Below are positions 41,425 through 50,689 of a stretch of DNA of 59,528 bases, piece after piece. Below the pieces are notes generated by a model. It did not search any database, was not told where the DNA came from, and saw only the letters and a program-made list of their open reading frames with translations. Source of the stretch: an uncultured Actinomycetes bacterium. GTDB lineage: Bacteria > Actinomycetota > Acidimicrobiia > Acidimicrobiales > Ilumatobacteraceae. The number at the start of each line of letters is the position of its first letter. Positions within the stretch are counted from its first letter, which is position 1. The translations under genes and the position numbers were made by a program. The stretch is taken from the NCBI GenBank assembly GCA_903872155.1, contig CAIQJP010000055.1:1-59528 (forward strand), given 5' to 3'.

Positions 41425-42720
41425 TTATTTCACTCGACCATTTCGGCGCAGTTTGTCTTGATTGGCGGGCATGGCCAAGACTTCGCGATATTGCTCAACG
41501 GTTTGCTCGGCGCACTTGCGCCACGTCCAACGTTCGACAACTCGATTGCGACCATTTAAGCCAACACGAGCGCGAAGTTCGGGGTCATCGAGACCGCGAC
41601 GAATTGTGGCGGCTAATCCTTCGGCGTCGCCAGCTTTGCAACCGAGCACGGTGTCGCCATCGATGCCGGTTACTTCTGGCAATGCGCCACCATCGGTGGC
41701 CACCAAACAAATGCCAGTGCACATGGCTTCAATTGCGGGAAGGCTGAAGCCTTCATAGAGCGATGGAACTACTGCGAGTTCGGCTTCGGCGTATAACTCA
41801 ACGATGCGCTCATCACTGACGCCAGAAACAAATTGAATATGCGGGGCAAGACCCAATTTGTCAATGAGATCCATGCTCTTTCCGGGCTTGGGCTTACCAA
41901 TGATCGTCAAGGTGACGTCGCGTTCGGTACGTAATTTGGCAACGGCTTCAAGCAGGTACGACAAACCCTTTAAAGCAACGTCAGCAGATGCTGTCGTGAT
42001 CAATCGACCTGGAATGCGCTTCACTTCGGGCTGTGGCTTGAACAAATCGGGGTCAACGCCAACTGGTACGAGACGCATGCGATCGTACGAAACACCCATA
42101 TCGCCGTGAATGTCTTTGATGCTGTTTTCACTCACAACCACGATGCGCGGCATCCGACTCGCGACACGACCTTGCATTTCAACGAATGAGTAAAAACGAG
42201 AGACGCCAAACTTCTTGTACCAATTCGGAGCGTGTTCCATTTCAAGCGCACGGTCTCGCGTAATGGGGTGGTGCAACGTGACGATCGTGGGAATGAGCTT
42301 TTCGAGCGACAAGATGCCATAACCAAGACACTGGTTGTCGTGTACTAAATCAAACTCGCCGGTGCGTTGCGCGAGGTGGCGTTTGACGCGTGCACTAAAT
42401 GCGGCGGGTTCACCAAAGGTTCCGGTCAAGAACAGCCCGAGCTCATAGAAGTCTTCGCGGGTCTTGAGTTCCCAGATCGCGGGGAAGCGGAAGGGGTAAT
42501 GATCATTAATGAGGTCGAGGCTCGGCAATTTGGTGAGCTTGATGCGCTCATCCAAGATGGGATAGGGCTGACCGCCAAAGACTTCAACGCTGTGGCCGAG
42601 ATCGACAAGGGCTTTCGTGAGGTGACGGGTGTAGACACCTTGACCACCGACATGCGGTTTGCCGCGGTAGGTGAGGTAGGCGATCTTTAAAGGCCCATTG
42701 GGGTCGCGGGCGTCAGACAT
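41425..42720 (-). CDS. GT4-family glycosyltransferase
   Basis: 431 residues from MSDARDPNG at 42720; the frame extends to 42786 but overlaps the upstream gene's stop. The N-terminal domain has GGQGVYTRHLTKALVDLGH, and the C-terminal domain has GKPKPGKSMDL and the E-x7-E nucleotide-binding motif in PSLYEGFSLPAIEAMCTG. It is a retaining GT-B enzyme using a nucleotide sugar. It heads a three-gene operon with a methyltransferase and an alpha-toroid protein. Confidence 0.92.
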   Translation of the reverse strand: MSDARDPNGPLKIAYLTYRGKPHVGGQGVYTRHLTKALVDLGHSVEVFGGQPYPILDERIKLTKLPSLDLINDHYPFRFPAIWELKTREDFYELGLFLTGTFGEPAAFSARVKRHLAQRTGEFDLVHDNQCLGYGILSLEKLIPTIVTLHHPITRDRALEMEHAPNWYKKFGVSRFYSFVEMQGRVASRMPRIVVVSENSIKDIHGDMGVSYDRMRLVPVGVDPDLFKPQPEVKRIPGRLITTASADVALKGLSYLLEAVAKLRTERDVTLTIIGKPKPGKSMDLIDKLGLAPHIQFVSGVSDERIVELYAEAELAVVPSLYEGFSLPAIEAMCTGICLVATDGGALPEVTGIDGDTVLGCKAGDAEGLAATIRRGLDDPELRARVGLNGRNRVVERWTWRKCAEQTVEQYREVLAMPANQDKLRRNGRVK

Positions 42721-42779
42721 GCTTTCCGATGCTACCGTCGGGTCACTTAGTGACCCCTTGCGACGCTCTGACCTGCGCT

Positions 42780-44795
42780 TTAACAACTATTCGCGCGTGA
42801 GATTTTGGTACCGGTGGTCGCTGTAAAGCCGTATTTATCGGTCGCGGTGATGACAACAGTCGCGGCGGTTGCCGCACTCGGGGTCGCAGATGCGACTCCG
42901 ACCCAGATTCCTTTGCCCGTGTCAGTTAAGGCAATCGTCACGGGTGCCGGCATTTGCAAACTATTTGGAGCGGTGTACGTGATCTTTGCCGAGACCGATG
43001 ACAATGAGCTCTCATCGGTGATCGCTGATTGAACTTGGACAGTCGAGCAACTGACTCCGGCAAACTTGGCCAAAACATTGCTGATGACCGGTGGCTGACC
43101 GAAAACACCGGCCAACGTCAGTGGACTTGTCAAAGAAGACTGTGTCGTCAGCGTGGCTGGAAGTTTGAACTGCCCTTCGGTCAGAGCAGCGGCTGCAATA
43201 TCGGCCGCGGCAACACGATTGAAGGTGGCCGTCACTTTGATGGTGGCTCCGGCGTTGATTGAACCCGAAGCTGGTGCAAAAGAGAAATAGCCAGAGGTTT
43301 CTGATACTGCCCAATTCACGGCGGTGGCATTGGTATTCGTGATTTCAATAGCTGCGGTATTGCCGAGTCCAAAAGCAAAAACTGTTGTTGAGGTCGTGAG
43401 ACGAATGATCAACGGAGCGGTACTTGGTGGGATTGTCGTTGTTGGTGATGCTGTCGTCGTCGGTCTGGAAGGTGTTGTCGTTGGTGAGGCTGTTATTGGT
43501 GATGCTGTCGGCGTCGGTCTGGAAGGTGTTGTCGTTGGCGGAATTGTGGGAGTAGGGCTCGCGATCACTGTTGTGCGCGGTGAAGACATGGCAGGAGTTG
43601 TTGCCGCGACGGTTGTTGTGACTGGGCGACTTGTCGGAACCGCAATATTGATGCTGGTCGACGTTGATTCGTTATTTTCGATTGTTGAGGTTGGAGTGAG
43701 TGTTGACGTTTCGTTGATGTTCTCTGGCAACGATGTGACGTCTGTATTCGTCGTGGGCTGAGTTGATTCAGTCACGATTGGGTCAGCAGATGCCATATCG
43801 CCTGAGTCATTGCTTTGTTGAACAAGTACGACACCTGCGCCGATGAGGAGCACGGCCGAAGTTGCCGCGACGATCGCCATCGCGTGTCGTGAGGCCCGAG
43901 CCAGCCGCGGGAAACCATCGTTGCGATTGAGTTTGATGTGTTTTGAACGTTGTGAACCGCGTGAGTTCTTGTTCGTATGGGTATTGCTGGACTGCGACGG
44001 AACTGGGATTGCTTGAGCTGCGGCAAGTACCTTCTCGCGAAGACCGAGCGGCAACATAATGATTGGAGCGGCACCGAAGAGAGCCAGGGGTGCGTATTTC
44101 GAGCGAGTCTTTTCACACGTTGCACACTCATCAATGTGGCGAGCAACTCGTTTTCGAATGAGAACGCTGAATTCGCCGTTCCATCCTGAAATAATTGTGG
44201 CGAGTTCTTTGCAATCCTGGCTACCCATCTTGGCCACGGTGAAAGCACCGAGACTCTTTTCAATACGGTCGCGCATGCGATGAACAAGTGAGTAACTCTG
44301 CTCGGCAGAAACACCAAGCGCATCAGCAAGGTCGGCGCCGGTCAGACCTTGTCGAACGGAAAGTTCAAGAACGAGTCGATCACGTTCGTCAAGACCGGCC
44401 GCGGCAGATCGAACGAGTTCGGCAAGTTCGTCGTACGAAACAGCGGCACCTTCGGCATTGGGGTCGAATGCAGCAACCACGTCAGGAACCGTTTCTGATT
44501 GAAAATCGGTGGGTGTGGCGCGCTTGCGTTTTTTGGTGCGTCGATAGACCTCGTTGCGAAGTACCGCATAGAGCCAAGGCTTGAGGCGATCTGGATCGCG
44601 TAACTGATTGAGTCGTTCGGCTGCAATGCAAAACACGTCTTGCACCATGTCGGCTGCATCGTGACGGTCGGAAAGCATCGCCGCCGCGGTGTCGTACAAG
44701 CCCGGTGCATATAGGTCGTAAATCGATGCAAGCGCGTTTCGATCGCCAGATAAGTAGGCGGTAACAAGTTGGGCGTCGACGGTCAGCGTGTTCAT
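42780..44795 (-). CDS. ECF sigma factor fused to zinc-finger anti-sigma, membrane helix and extracytoplasmic domain
   Basis: 671 residues. Sigma2 (about 20-95, DAADMVQDVFCIAAERL), sigma4 (about 125-185, LDERDRLVLELSVRQGLTGADLADALG), then a ZAS-type zinc motif H220-x3-C224-x2-C227 (RHIDECATC), a single membrane helix (about 305-325), a ~130-residue Thr/Ser/Pro linker, and a C-terminal beta-rich region with two Ig-like parts (PLIIRLTTSTTVFAFG onward, ending in ISRANSC). One chain thus carries sigma, anti-sigma, anchor and sensor. Release of the sigma would need proteolysis or a conformational change. Actinobacterial ECF groups with long C-terminal extensions are known. Confidence 0.88.
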   Translation of the reverse strand: MNTLTVDAQLVTAYLSGDRNALASIYDLYAPGLYDTAAAMLSDRHDAADMVQDVFCIAAERLNQLRDPDRLKPWLYAVLRNEVYRRTKKRKRATPTDFQSETVPDVVAAFDPNAEGAAVSYDELAELVRSAAAGLDERDRLVLELSVRQGLTGADLADALGVSAEQSYSLVHRMRDRIEKSLGAFTVAKMGSQDCKELATIISGWNGEFSVLIRKRVARHIDECATCEKTRSKYAPLALFGAAPIIMLPLGLREKVLAAAQAIPVPSQSSNTHTNKNSRGSQRSKHIKLNRNDGFPRLARASRHAMAIVAATSAVLLIGAGVVLVQQSNDSGDMASADPIVTESTQPTTNTDVTSLPENINETSTLTPTSTIENNESTSTSINIAVPTSRPVTTTVAATTPAMSSPRTTVIASPTPTIPPTTTPSRPTPTASPITASPTTTPSRPTTTASPTTTIPPSTAPLIIRLTTSTTVFAFGLGNTAAIEITNTNATAVNWAVSETSGYFSFAPASGSINAGATIKVTATFNRVAAADIAAAALTEGQFKLPATLTTQSSLTSPLTLAGVFGQPPVISNVLAKFAGVSCSTVQVQSAITDESSLSSVSAKITYTAPNSLQMPAPVTIALTDTGKGIWVGVASATPSAATAATVVITATDKYGFTATTGTKISRANSC

Positions 44796-44891
44796 GCTTT
44801 GTTTCCCGCCGGTTTGAAATTCGCCTCACAGAAGAGGAGAGTCACGAATGGTCGGGCTCTGACAAAAGTCTGCCTGAAGATTTCGTCAATG

Positions 44892-45689
44892 TCAGGTGAT
44901 TTGTTGGACTTCAATCGTGAATTTTCTAGTCATTGAAGTGTTTGGAGCGAGTTGAAGGGGGTCATCATTAATGCCGTTGGGTGGCCCTGATTGTGGCTCT
45001 ACGCAGGTCGCATTCAATGGCTCGTCGTACAGCACCCAATGCGAACAGTCACTAGAAAGCGTGACTTGAACGTTTTCAATGGTGATTGTTAAGGGATTCT
45101 CAGGTTCAACAAAACAGTCATCAACGGGAATTGTCGGTTGGGATACGCGATGTTCGGTGGCGATTCCGGCACCGTCACGTTGCAACATTGAGGCAAAGCG
45201 AAGTGCTGTGTCGGTGGGTTTAACAAACCACGGATGCCAACCAACTTGAATGGGCATGGCATCAATTGCATTCACAGTGAGTTGCATCTCAATTTTGCTG
45301 TCGGTGAGCTGAATGTGATGTTGAACGGTTCCAGCAAAGGGCCACTCATCGCCAAGATCAATGACTAGTTCTATTTCAGAAGGCGAATTCTTGGCGACAT
45401 TCCATGGTCGATCAAATACGGTTCCGTGAAGTGAATGTGGTGGCAAGTTGTTCTTGAGCGGAAACTGTTCACCAGCAAATTTCAGAGTTGCATCGCGCAC
45501 TCGTCCGGCGTACGGCACCATGGGGTAGCAGCCCCACGAGAGTGGATCATCGGTCGCGCCACCAGTCATGAAAATCTCTTGGTCTCCAACGATCATTGAC
45601 CCAATTCGTGCACCGAATTCGGGGTACACCGATGCTGTCATGGTGCCATTGGGTGACTGCAAGGTGATCACCCCTTCATTGTGTCGCAC
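44892..45689 (-). CDS. aldose 1-epimerase family protein
   Basis: 265 residues from GTG 45689 (a later GTG is possible). Galactose mutarotase features are WGCYPMVPYAGRV, the catalytic-type His in LPPHSLHGTVFDRPW, VGWHPWF, and the C-terminal strand with the acidic base (ATCVEPQSGPPN). It interconverts sugar anomers; the substrate may be another hexose. galT lies at the far right of the window, not nearby. It is 30 bp from the divergent dtd. Confidence 0.88.
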   Translation of the reverse strand: MRHNEGVITLQSPNGTMTASVYPEFGARIGSMIVGDQEIFMTGGATDDPLSWGCYPMVPYAGRVRDATLKFAGEQFPLKNNLPPHSLHGTVFDRPWNVAKNSPSEIELVIDLGDEWPFAGTVQHHIQLTDSKIEMQLTVNAIDAMPIQVGWHPWFVKPTDTALRFASMLQRDGAGIATEHRVSQPTIPVDDCFVEPENPLTITIENVQVTLSSDCSHWVLYDEPLNATCVEPQSGPPNGINDDPLQLAPNTSMTRKFTIEVQQIT

Positions 45690-45719
45690 CTGAGCCGACT
45701 TTTATGACACGATCGTGAT

Positions 45720-46169
45720 GTGCGAGCAATAGTCCAACGAGTAGATCAAGCCTCGGTTGATTCAACTGTTGATGGCGTGACTACTCGAGTCGGCGAAATC
45801 GGGCAAGGGTTAATGGTTCTTGTTGGGGTGACTCATGCCGATACCGAGCAATCGGCGGTCAAATTGGCCGACAAAATTTGGAATTTGCGCATCATGAGCG
45901 ATGCCGATGGAGTGATGAACCTTTCGGTCGCAGACACAACACGAAATGTTTTGATTGTGAGTCAGTTCACTTTGTATGGCGATGCCAGCGGAGGCCGTCG
46001 CCCCAGTTGGATTGCTGCAGCCAAACCCGAGGTGGCAGAACCTTTGGTCACCAAAGTGATTGAAGAATTACGTCGACTTGGTGCTCATGTTGAAACCGGA
46101 CGTTTCCGCACCGACATGAAAGTTGCTTTAGTCAATGACGGCCCGGTCACTGTGACGATCGATGTTTAA
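45720..46169 (+). CDS. dtd: D-aminoacyl-tRNA deacylase
   Basis: 149 residues from GTG 45720. All DTD signatures are intact: MRAIVQRVDQASV, the SQFTLYGDA motif, GRRPSWIAAAKP and NDGPVT near the C-terminus. It removes D-amino acids (and Gly) from tRNA. Its TAA shares the TTAA at 46166-46169 with the stop of the convergent lnt gene. Confidence 0.96.
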   Translation: MRAIVQRVDQASVDSTVDGVTTRVGEIGQGLMVLVGVTHADTEQSAVKLADKIWNLRIMSDADGVMNLSVADTTRNVLIVSQFTLYGDASGGRRPSWIAAAKPEVAEPLVTKVIEELRRLGAHVETGRFRTDMKVALVNDGPVTVTIDV

Positions 46170-47671
46170 GAGCGAGATCGCGAGCGCGATTTTGATCGAT
46201 TCAGAATTGCCAATAAAAACACGAGAGCGATGAGCACGACCCAAGGTTTGTCGCCTAGCGCCACATAGATCGTTTTGCCGCTGCGAATAGCGACGTGACT
46301 CGAAATAACTTTTTGTTCACTCACTCCGGTGCGTTGGTGTACATGACCTTCTGGGTCAACAAACGCACTGAAGCCAGTGGGGGATACTTGGACAACCCAG
46401 CGCCCAGTTTCGATGGCACGCAACCTTGATGAAGCAACTTGTTGTGATTGCAACACTGTCCATGTGTAACTCGAACCATTGGTGGGGTTAATGATGAACC
46501 CTGCACCATTCTTCACGCCTTCTCGGGCTCGTCCGCCAAAGAAGACTTCCCATGAGATCACCACACCTATTCGTTCACTGCCAGTTGAAGTGGGAACATC
46601 AAGAATTGCGGGACCAGTTCCGGCTAACGCATCTCGTGGAACTTGATCGACTGGTGCGCCTAGTGATTTCAAGAATGAGCGCATAGGCATGTATTCGCCA
46701 AATGGGACACGGCGGACTTTGTCGTAACGATCAACGACCTCGCCATTGTTGTTCACGATGACTTGAGCGTTGGTGAAGTGCTCTTGATTGACATCTTCGG
46801 TAATACCGACCGCAAATGGGGCGTTGAGGCGGGAAGCTTCTGCACCGACTTCGACAGCTTCAGTGCTTGATGCGAAATCAACGACATCAATGACATTTTC
46901 TGGCCACACAACTAAATCAATCGGGTCGTTGGAATTGTTGTTGATTGTTTGCGTTGCCGCGAGATGACGTTCAACGACGTCGCGCGGATCGGTATCAACT
47001 GCGCGAGTACCTTGAGGTCCTCCACCTTGCACCGCAACAACATGGAAATCACGTCCGGTGTCGGATCCACGTGGCGCAAAATAACCACCGACAAAAATGA
47101 GAAGGCATAAAGACCAAAGCAATCGCCGATGTTGTTGGTCAACTGAAAAATCGTGCGGACGTTTTGCCAGTAATGCGCCAACTTGCCAAGTGAGCCACGA
47201 CAACAAAATGACGCCGCCAATAGACGCCACATGATGCAATGGACCACCAACTTGAGCGATGCCGAGTGTGGCAAGCGGGACGCCACCAAAAGGCAGACAC
47301 ATGCGCAAGACCTCAATAAGCATGTGCGCTACTGGTGACATGAAAAGAAATGACCGATTGTTGTCTTTGTGGACGACCACGAGAGACGCGAGACCATGGA
47401 GGCTTGCGTACATCACAACACCGATGATGTATCCGGGTGCGGTTAAGAACCACATCCAAGCGAGCGCAGGGAAAAACCAGCCCAAGCCGAAAATGAAACC
47501 AGTGATAAATCGTTGACGAGATCCAGTAGCAGTGAGTTCAAGCGAGGTGAAGATCGCGAGACCCACAAATGCCAACGGCCACCAACCCCACGGCGGCATT
47601 GATGAAGCAACAAGTAATCCGGCTATCAGCGCACGCGCGAAACGCCGACGGTTATTACTTTTTGAACTCAC
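46166..47671 (-). CDS. lnt: apolipoprotein N-acyltransferase, nucleophile Cys replaced by Ser
   Basis: 501 residues from GTG 47671, which overlaps the sortase TGA (GTGTGA). Multiple N-terminal membrane helices (GLLVASSMPPWGWWPLAFVG etc.) precede a nitrilase domain. Triad Glu (VVWPENVID) and Lys (YDKVRRVPFGEY) are kept. The third box, normally ICYE, reads ISWE (codon TCA), so the acyl-accepting Cys is Ser. The structure around it (FFGGRAREGVKNGAGFI, then RAIETGR) is otherwise normal. It would add the third acyl chain to lipoproteins; whether Ser supports catalysis is unknown. It is the last gene of the hemE-hemH-hemY-sortase-lnt operon. Confidence 0.87.
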   Translation of the reverse strand: MSSKSNNRRRFARALIAGLLVASSMPPWGWWPLAFVGLAIFTSLELTATGSRQRFITGFIFGLGWFFPALAWMWFLTAPGYIIGVVMYASLHGLASLVVVHKDNNRSFLFMSPVAHMLIEVLRMCLPFGGVPLATLGIAQVGGPLHHVASIGGVILLSWLTWQVGALLAKRPHDFSVDQQHRRLLWSLCLLIFVGGYFAPRGSDTGRDFHVVAVQGGGPQGTRAVDTDPRDVVERHLAATQTINNNSNDPIDLVVWPENVIDVVDFASSTEAVEVGAEASRLNAPFAVGITEDVNQEHFTNAQVIVNNNGEVVDRYDKVRRVPFGEYMPMRSFLKSLGAPVDQVPRDALAGTGPAILDVPTSTGSERIGVVISWEVFFGGRAREGVKNGAGFIINPTNGSSYTWTVLQSQQVASSRLRAIETGRWVVQVSPTGFSAFVDPEGHVHQRTGVSEQKVISSHVAIRSGKTIYVALGDKPWVVLIALVFLLAILNRSKSRSRSRS

Positions 47672-48327
47672 ACAGCTTCTTTGCGTAAGTAGTCCGCGAA
47701 AACAACAATTCGTTGTTTTGTTGAGTGGGGTGGATGGCACGCAAACAAAGTCAAAGTTGCCGTTTCGCCTTGGTCAATAATCCACGTTTCGGTTGGTTCA
47801 ACGATTTGTGTTCCGGTCACGGCGTATACGAATGTGCCTTCAGATGTGGTGAGGTAGATCTCGTCGCCTGGAACAAGCACATCAATATTTCGGAACGGCT
47901 TCTTCTTGCTCACACGATGTCCGCCAAGCACCACATTTCCTACATGTCCGGGCATCGCTGTTCCTGGCCAGTAGCCCACGCCCTTGTCGAGGGTTGGCAA
48001 AGTCACACCTTTGTAGATGGTTTGGGAGAGAAGAAGTGCCGGAATCACTAGTTCGCCGATAATGACCTCGGGCTCAACGAAATCGTCTGGCGGAAGTCCT
48101 TCGGGGACTGGGACTGATTCGCCAGGCGCCAAAGTCGGAGGTCCGGAATAAACAGTTGTCGTCGTCGTGCTGGTGCTCGTCGTTGTTACTGCAACTGTCG
48201 TCGTTGGTGCGAGCGAGGTAGATATTGCCTCGGTCGAGTCGTTGTTACTTGAACTACATCCAGAAACAAGTGCCGTCGAAATCAAAAACCCGAGAACTAC
48301 TGAAGAAATCGTTGATCGAAAACGCAC
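47668..48327 (-). CDS. sortase (class E-like) with N-terminal lipobox
   Basis: 219 residues from GTG 48327, 5 bp after hemY; the frame is open to ATG 48369. The catalytic triad is visible: His in VVLGGHRVSKKKPF, Cys in TLFACHPP, Arg in STKQRIVVF. The N-terminus is a signal peptide ending in LVSGC followed by SSSNND and a Thr-rich linker, so it appears to be a lipoprotein rather than the usual membrane-helix-anchored sortase. It overlaps lnt by 4 bases. The giant protein's LPTTG signal makes it a likely substrate, although class E enzymes often prefer LAxTG. Confidence 0.87.
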   Translation of the reverse strand: MRFRSTISSVVLGFLISTALVSGCSSSNNDSTEAISTSLAPTTTVAVTTTSTSTTTTTVYSGPPTLAPGESVPVPEGLPPDDFVEPEVIIGELVIPALLLSQTIYKGVTLPTLDKGVGYWPGTAMPGHVGNVVLGGHRVSKKKPFRNIDVLVPGDEIYLTTSEGTFVYAVTGTQIVEPTETWIIDQGETATLTLFACHPPHSTKQRIVVFADYLRKEAV

Positions 48328-48332
48328 GTTGA

Positions 48333-49775
48333 TCAGTCTTGCAGGTGGCTCAGGAATTCGGTAGTGCATTGGGCGGTTTTTTCGGCTTGTGCAACACAGG
48401 CCGGAATTCCGATTCCGCGCCAGCTTGCTCCAGCCAAAAATACTCCAGGAGCGTTGTGAAGTAAGAAAGATTCGACTGCATCAACGTACTTCATGTGTCC
48501 AGGTCGGTATTGAGGGAATGCATCGGGCCAACGGGTTACTCGGAACACATCTGGAGTGATGGTCGTTTGAGTATGTCGGCTCACTTCGTCGATGACCTGA
48601 CGAACAATTCGTTCGTCCTCCCATTCATGAATCAAATCGTGAGTAGGTGCACCATCGCGACCCAATGACACGCGCAGAATCATCGAGCCATCGCTGGGTT
48701 TCCAGTGCGCCCATTTGTTTGATCCAAATGACGCGGCCGTCACCCGATCTTGATCTGGCTTAGCGACAAGGTAACCACTCAAACCCGCCAACTTTGGCAA
48801 ATCGGTTTCAACTGTTTTGATAGTTGCCATCACGACTGATGAGTGCTCTGCCGAGCTCATGAGTATTGCTGCATCTTCACTCAGTGATTTCAGTAAGGGG
48901 GCCGAAGTGCGGGCTGGGGAAGCGATGATGACTGAGTCGGCATGGAGCGAACTTGAAGTTTCTCCAGCGATATCAACGATGTATCCCTTTCCGGAGCGAG
49001 AAATGCTTTGTACCGATGTGGATGTCAAAATTTGGCCGTTGAGAGCAACAATCGCGTCGTTCAAGGTTCGAGTCAAAGTTGCGAGGCCACTTCGTGGAGT
49101 TTCAAAAATCGGTGCCGTTGATTTAGGGGCATTCTTCATTTGCTTGCGGGCAGTTAAGAGCACACTGCGACCAGTGGCAAGAGCTGCAAGCTGGGGAACC
49201 ATTGCCAAACTGAAATTGTTGGTATCGGTGGCGTAGATACTTCCTACTAAAGGATCAACGAGCAACTGTTGAACTTGCTTGCCAAATCGTTGTCGAATCA
49301 GGTTGCCAATTGAATCTTTGTGATCACCGCTCGACGGAAGGATTGGTTCGAGTCCGGCACGAATCTTGCCCCGCCAAGTCATGAGATCACTGCGGGCAAG
49401 AGACATCACGCCAGTGGGAACACCGAGCATGAGGCCCTCGGGAATAGGGTGCAACTTTTTGTGCATGACCGCGGCGTGTCCAGCTGTCGGATTCGTGATG
49501 TCATCACCAAGTTGAAGTTCACGGGCAAGGGCGACTGCGTGTGGAACTCGAGCTAAGTAGGCGTCGGGTCCTTCATCGACCGCTGAAATTCCACCAAATG
49601 GTGACGTACGAATTTTGCCGCCAACCGTTGGGTTCGCTTCAACAACAGTGACGGTGATTGCCGGGCCCGAGTAGTCACTTGTAGAAGCGTTCTTGAGTAA
49701 TCGATAAGCCGACGTTAAACCAGTAATACCTGCACCGATCACAACGATGTGTTTCGGATCGGTTGGTGAGCTCAT
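48333..49775 (-). CDS. hemY: protoporphyrinogen/coproporphyrinogen oxidase
   Basis: 480 residues. FAD-binding VVIGAGITGLTSAYRL at the N-terminus, VVEANPTVGGKIRT, and a C-terminal VFLAGASWRGIGIPACV FAD-loop are typical of HemY-type PPO. In Actinobacteria this protein usually acts as CgoX in the coproporphyrin route, oxidising coproporphyrinogen III. It overlaps hemH by 4 bases (ATGA). Confidence 0.94.
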   Translation of the reverse strand: MSSPTDPKHIVVIGAGITGLTSAYRLLKNASTSDYSGPAITVTVVEANPTVGGKIRTSPFGGISAVDEGPDAYLARVPHAVALARELQLGDDITNPTAGHAAVMHKKLHPIPEGLMLGVPTGVMSLARSDLMTWRGKIRAGLEPILPSSGDHKDSIGNLIRQRFGKQVQQLLVDPLVGSIYATDTNNFSLAMVPQLAALATGRSVLLTARKQMKNAPKSTAPIFETPRSGLATLTRTLNDAIVALNGQILTSTSVQSISRSGKGYIVDIAGETSSSLHADSVIIASPARTSAPLLKSLSEDAAILMSSAEHSSVVMATIKTVETDLPKLAGLSGYLVAKPDQDRVTAASFGSNKWAHWKPSDGSMILRVSLGRDGAPTHDLIHEWEDERIVRQVIDEVSRHTQTTITPDVFRVTRWPDAFPQYRPGHMKYVDAVESFLLHNAPGVFLAGASWRGIGIPACVAQAEKTAQCTTEFLSHLQD

Positions 49776-50689
49776 GACTGGGCTGACACCACTCGCTCGG
49801 CTAGTGCATGCATGATTGATGCATTGTCATTGACGCAACTGGTGCGATCAAACGCCAAACCTTTGGCCTCAGCATGTTTTTTGGCTTCGATATCAAGATC
49901 GAAAAGAACTTCTAAGTGGTCTGCAACAAATCCGCAGGCGCAGACGACGACACCCGAGGCATTTTCACTGGCCGCCAAATCATCGATGACCGCCAAAATG
50001 TCAGGACCAATCCACGGCTCAGGAGTGCGTCCGGCTGATTGCCAGGCAATTGACCACGACGACCATGAATCTAAACCGGCTGCGGTGGCGACGGCTTCAG
50101 CAGTTGAACGCAATTCGTTGGGATACGGATCGCCGGCATCAATAATGCGTTGTGGCAGTGAGTGGGCTGTGAAAAGAACTTTTGTATTTTCTGGCATTGC
50201 CGAAAGTCGGGTGCGTAAATCGGCCGCCAAGAATTCGATAAAGGCTGGTTCTGTTGCCCACGAGTCGATGGAGGTCACAGTGATGCCATGAGGTTCGGCT
50301 GCTGCACGAGTGCGGTCCATGTATTGACCGATCGAAAATGATGAGTAGTGAGGTGCAAGCACCAAGCCGATGATGTGTCGAAAACCGCGGGCTGCCAAAT
50401 CATTGACGGCAGTTTCAATCATGGGCGCAGCATGCTTGAGGCCAAGAACAACTTCGTATGTGTCTGGGGCGATGGCGTTGAGTGCACTTTGTAGTGCATC
50501 GCGTTGAGCTTCGGTGCGAGCAGCAAGTGGCGAGATACCACCGATGGCGTCATAGCGCGCCACCAAATCTGCGAGTTGTTCGGGTGTTGGTGCGCGACCG
50601 CGACGAATGTCGGTGTAATAGGGCTCGATTTCAGCCGGTGTTCGTGGCGTGCCATAGGCCATGAGGAGAACTGCAGTTTTTTGAGTCAT
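49772..50689 (-). CDS. hemH: ferrochelatase (protoporphyrin or coproporphyrin)
   Basis: 305 residues. Family boxes are LLMAYGTPRTPAEIEPYYTDIRRG, the catalytic His in VLFTAHSLPQRI and the acidic site in CGFVADHLEVLFDLDIEA. The C-terminus has a single Cys in RTSCVNDN, so a full [2Fe-2S] Cys set as in mycobacterial ferrochelatase is not evident. In this phylum it is probably CpfC, inserting iron into coproporphyrin III. It overlaps both neighbours by 4 bases. Confidence 0.94.
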   Translation of the reverse strand: MTQKTAVLLMAYGTPRTPAEIEPYYTDIRRGRAPTPEQLADLVARYDAIGGISPLAARTEAQRDALQSALNAIAPDTYEVVLGLKHAAPMIETAVNDLAARGFRHIIGLVLAPHYSSFSIGQYMDRTRAAAEPHGITVTSIDSWATEPAFIEFLAADLRTRLSAMPENTKVLFTAHSLPQRIIDAGDPYPNELRSTAEAVATAAGLDSWSSWSIAWQSAGRTPEPWIGPDILAVIDDLAASENASGVVVCACGFVADHLEVLFDLDIEAKKHAEAKGLAFDRTSCVNDNASIMHALAERVVSAQS

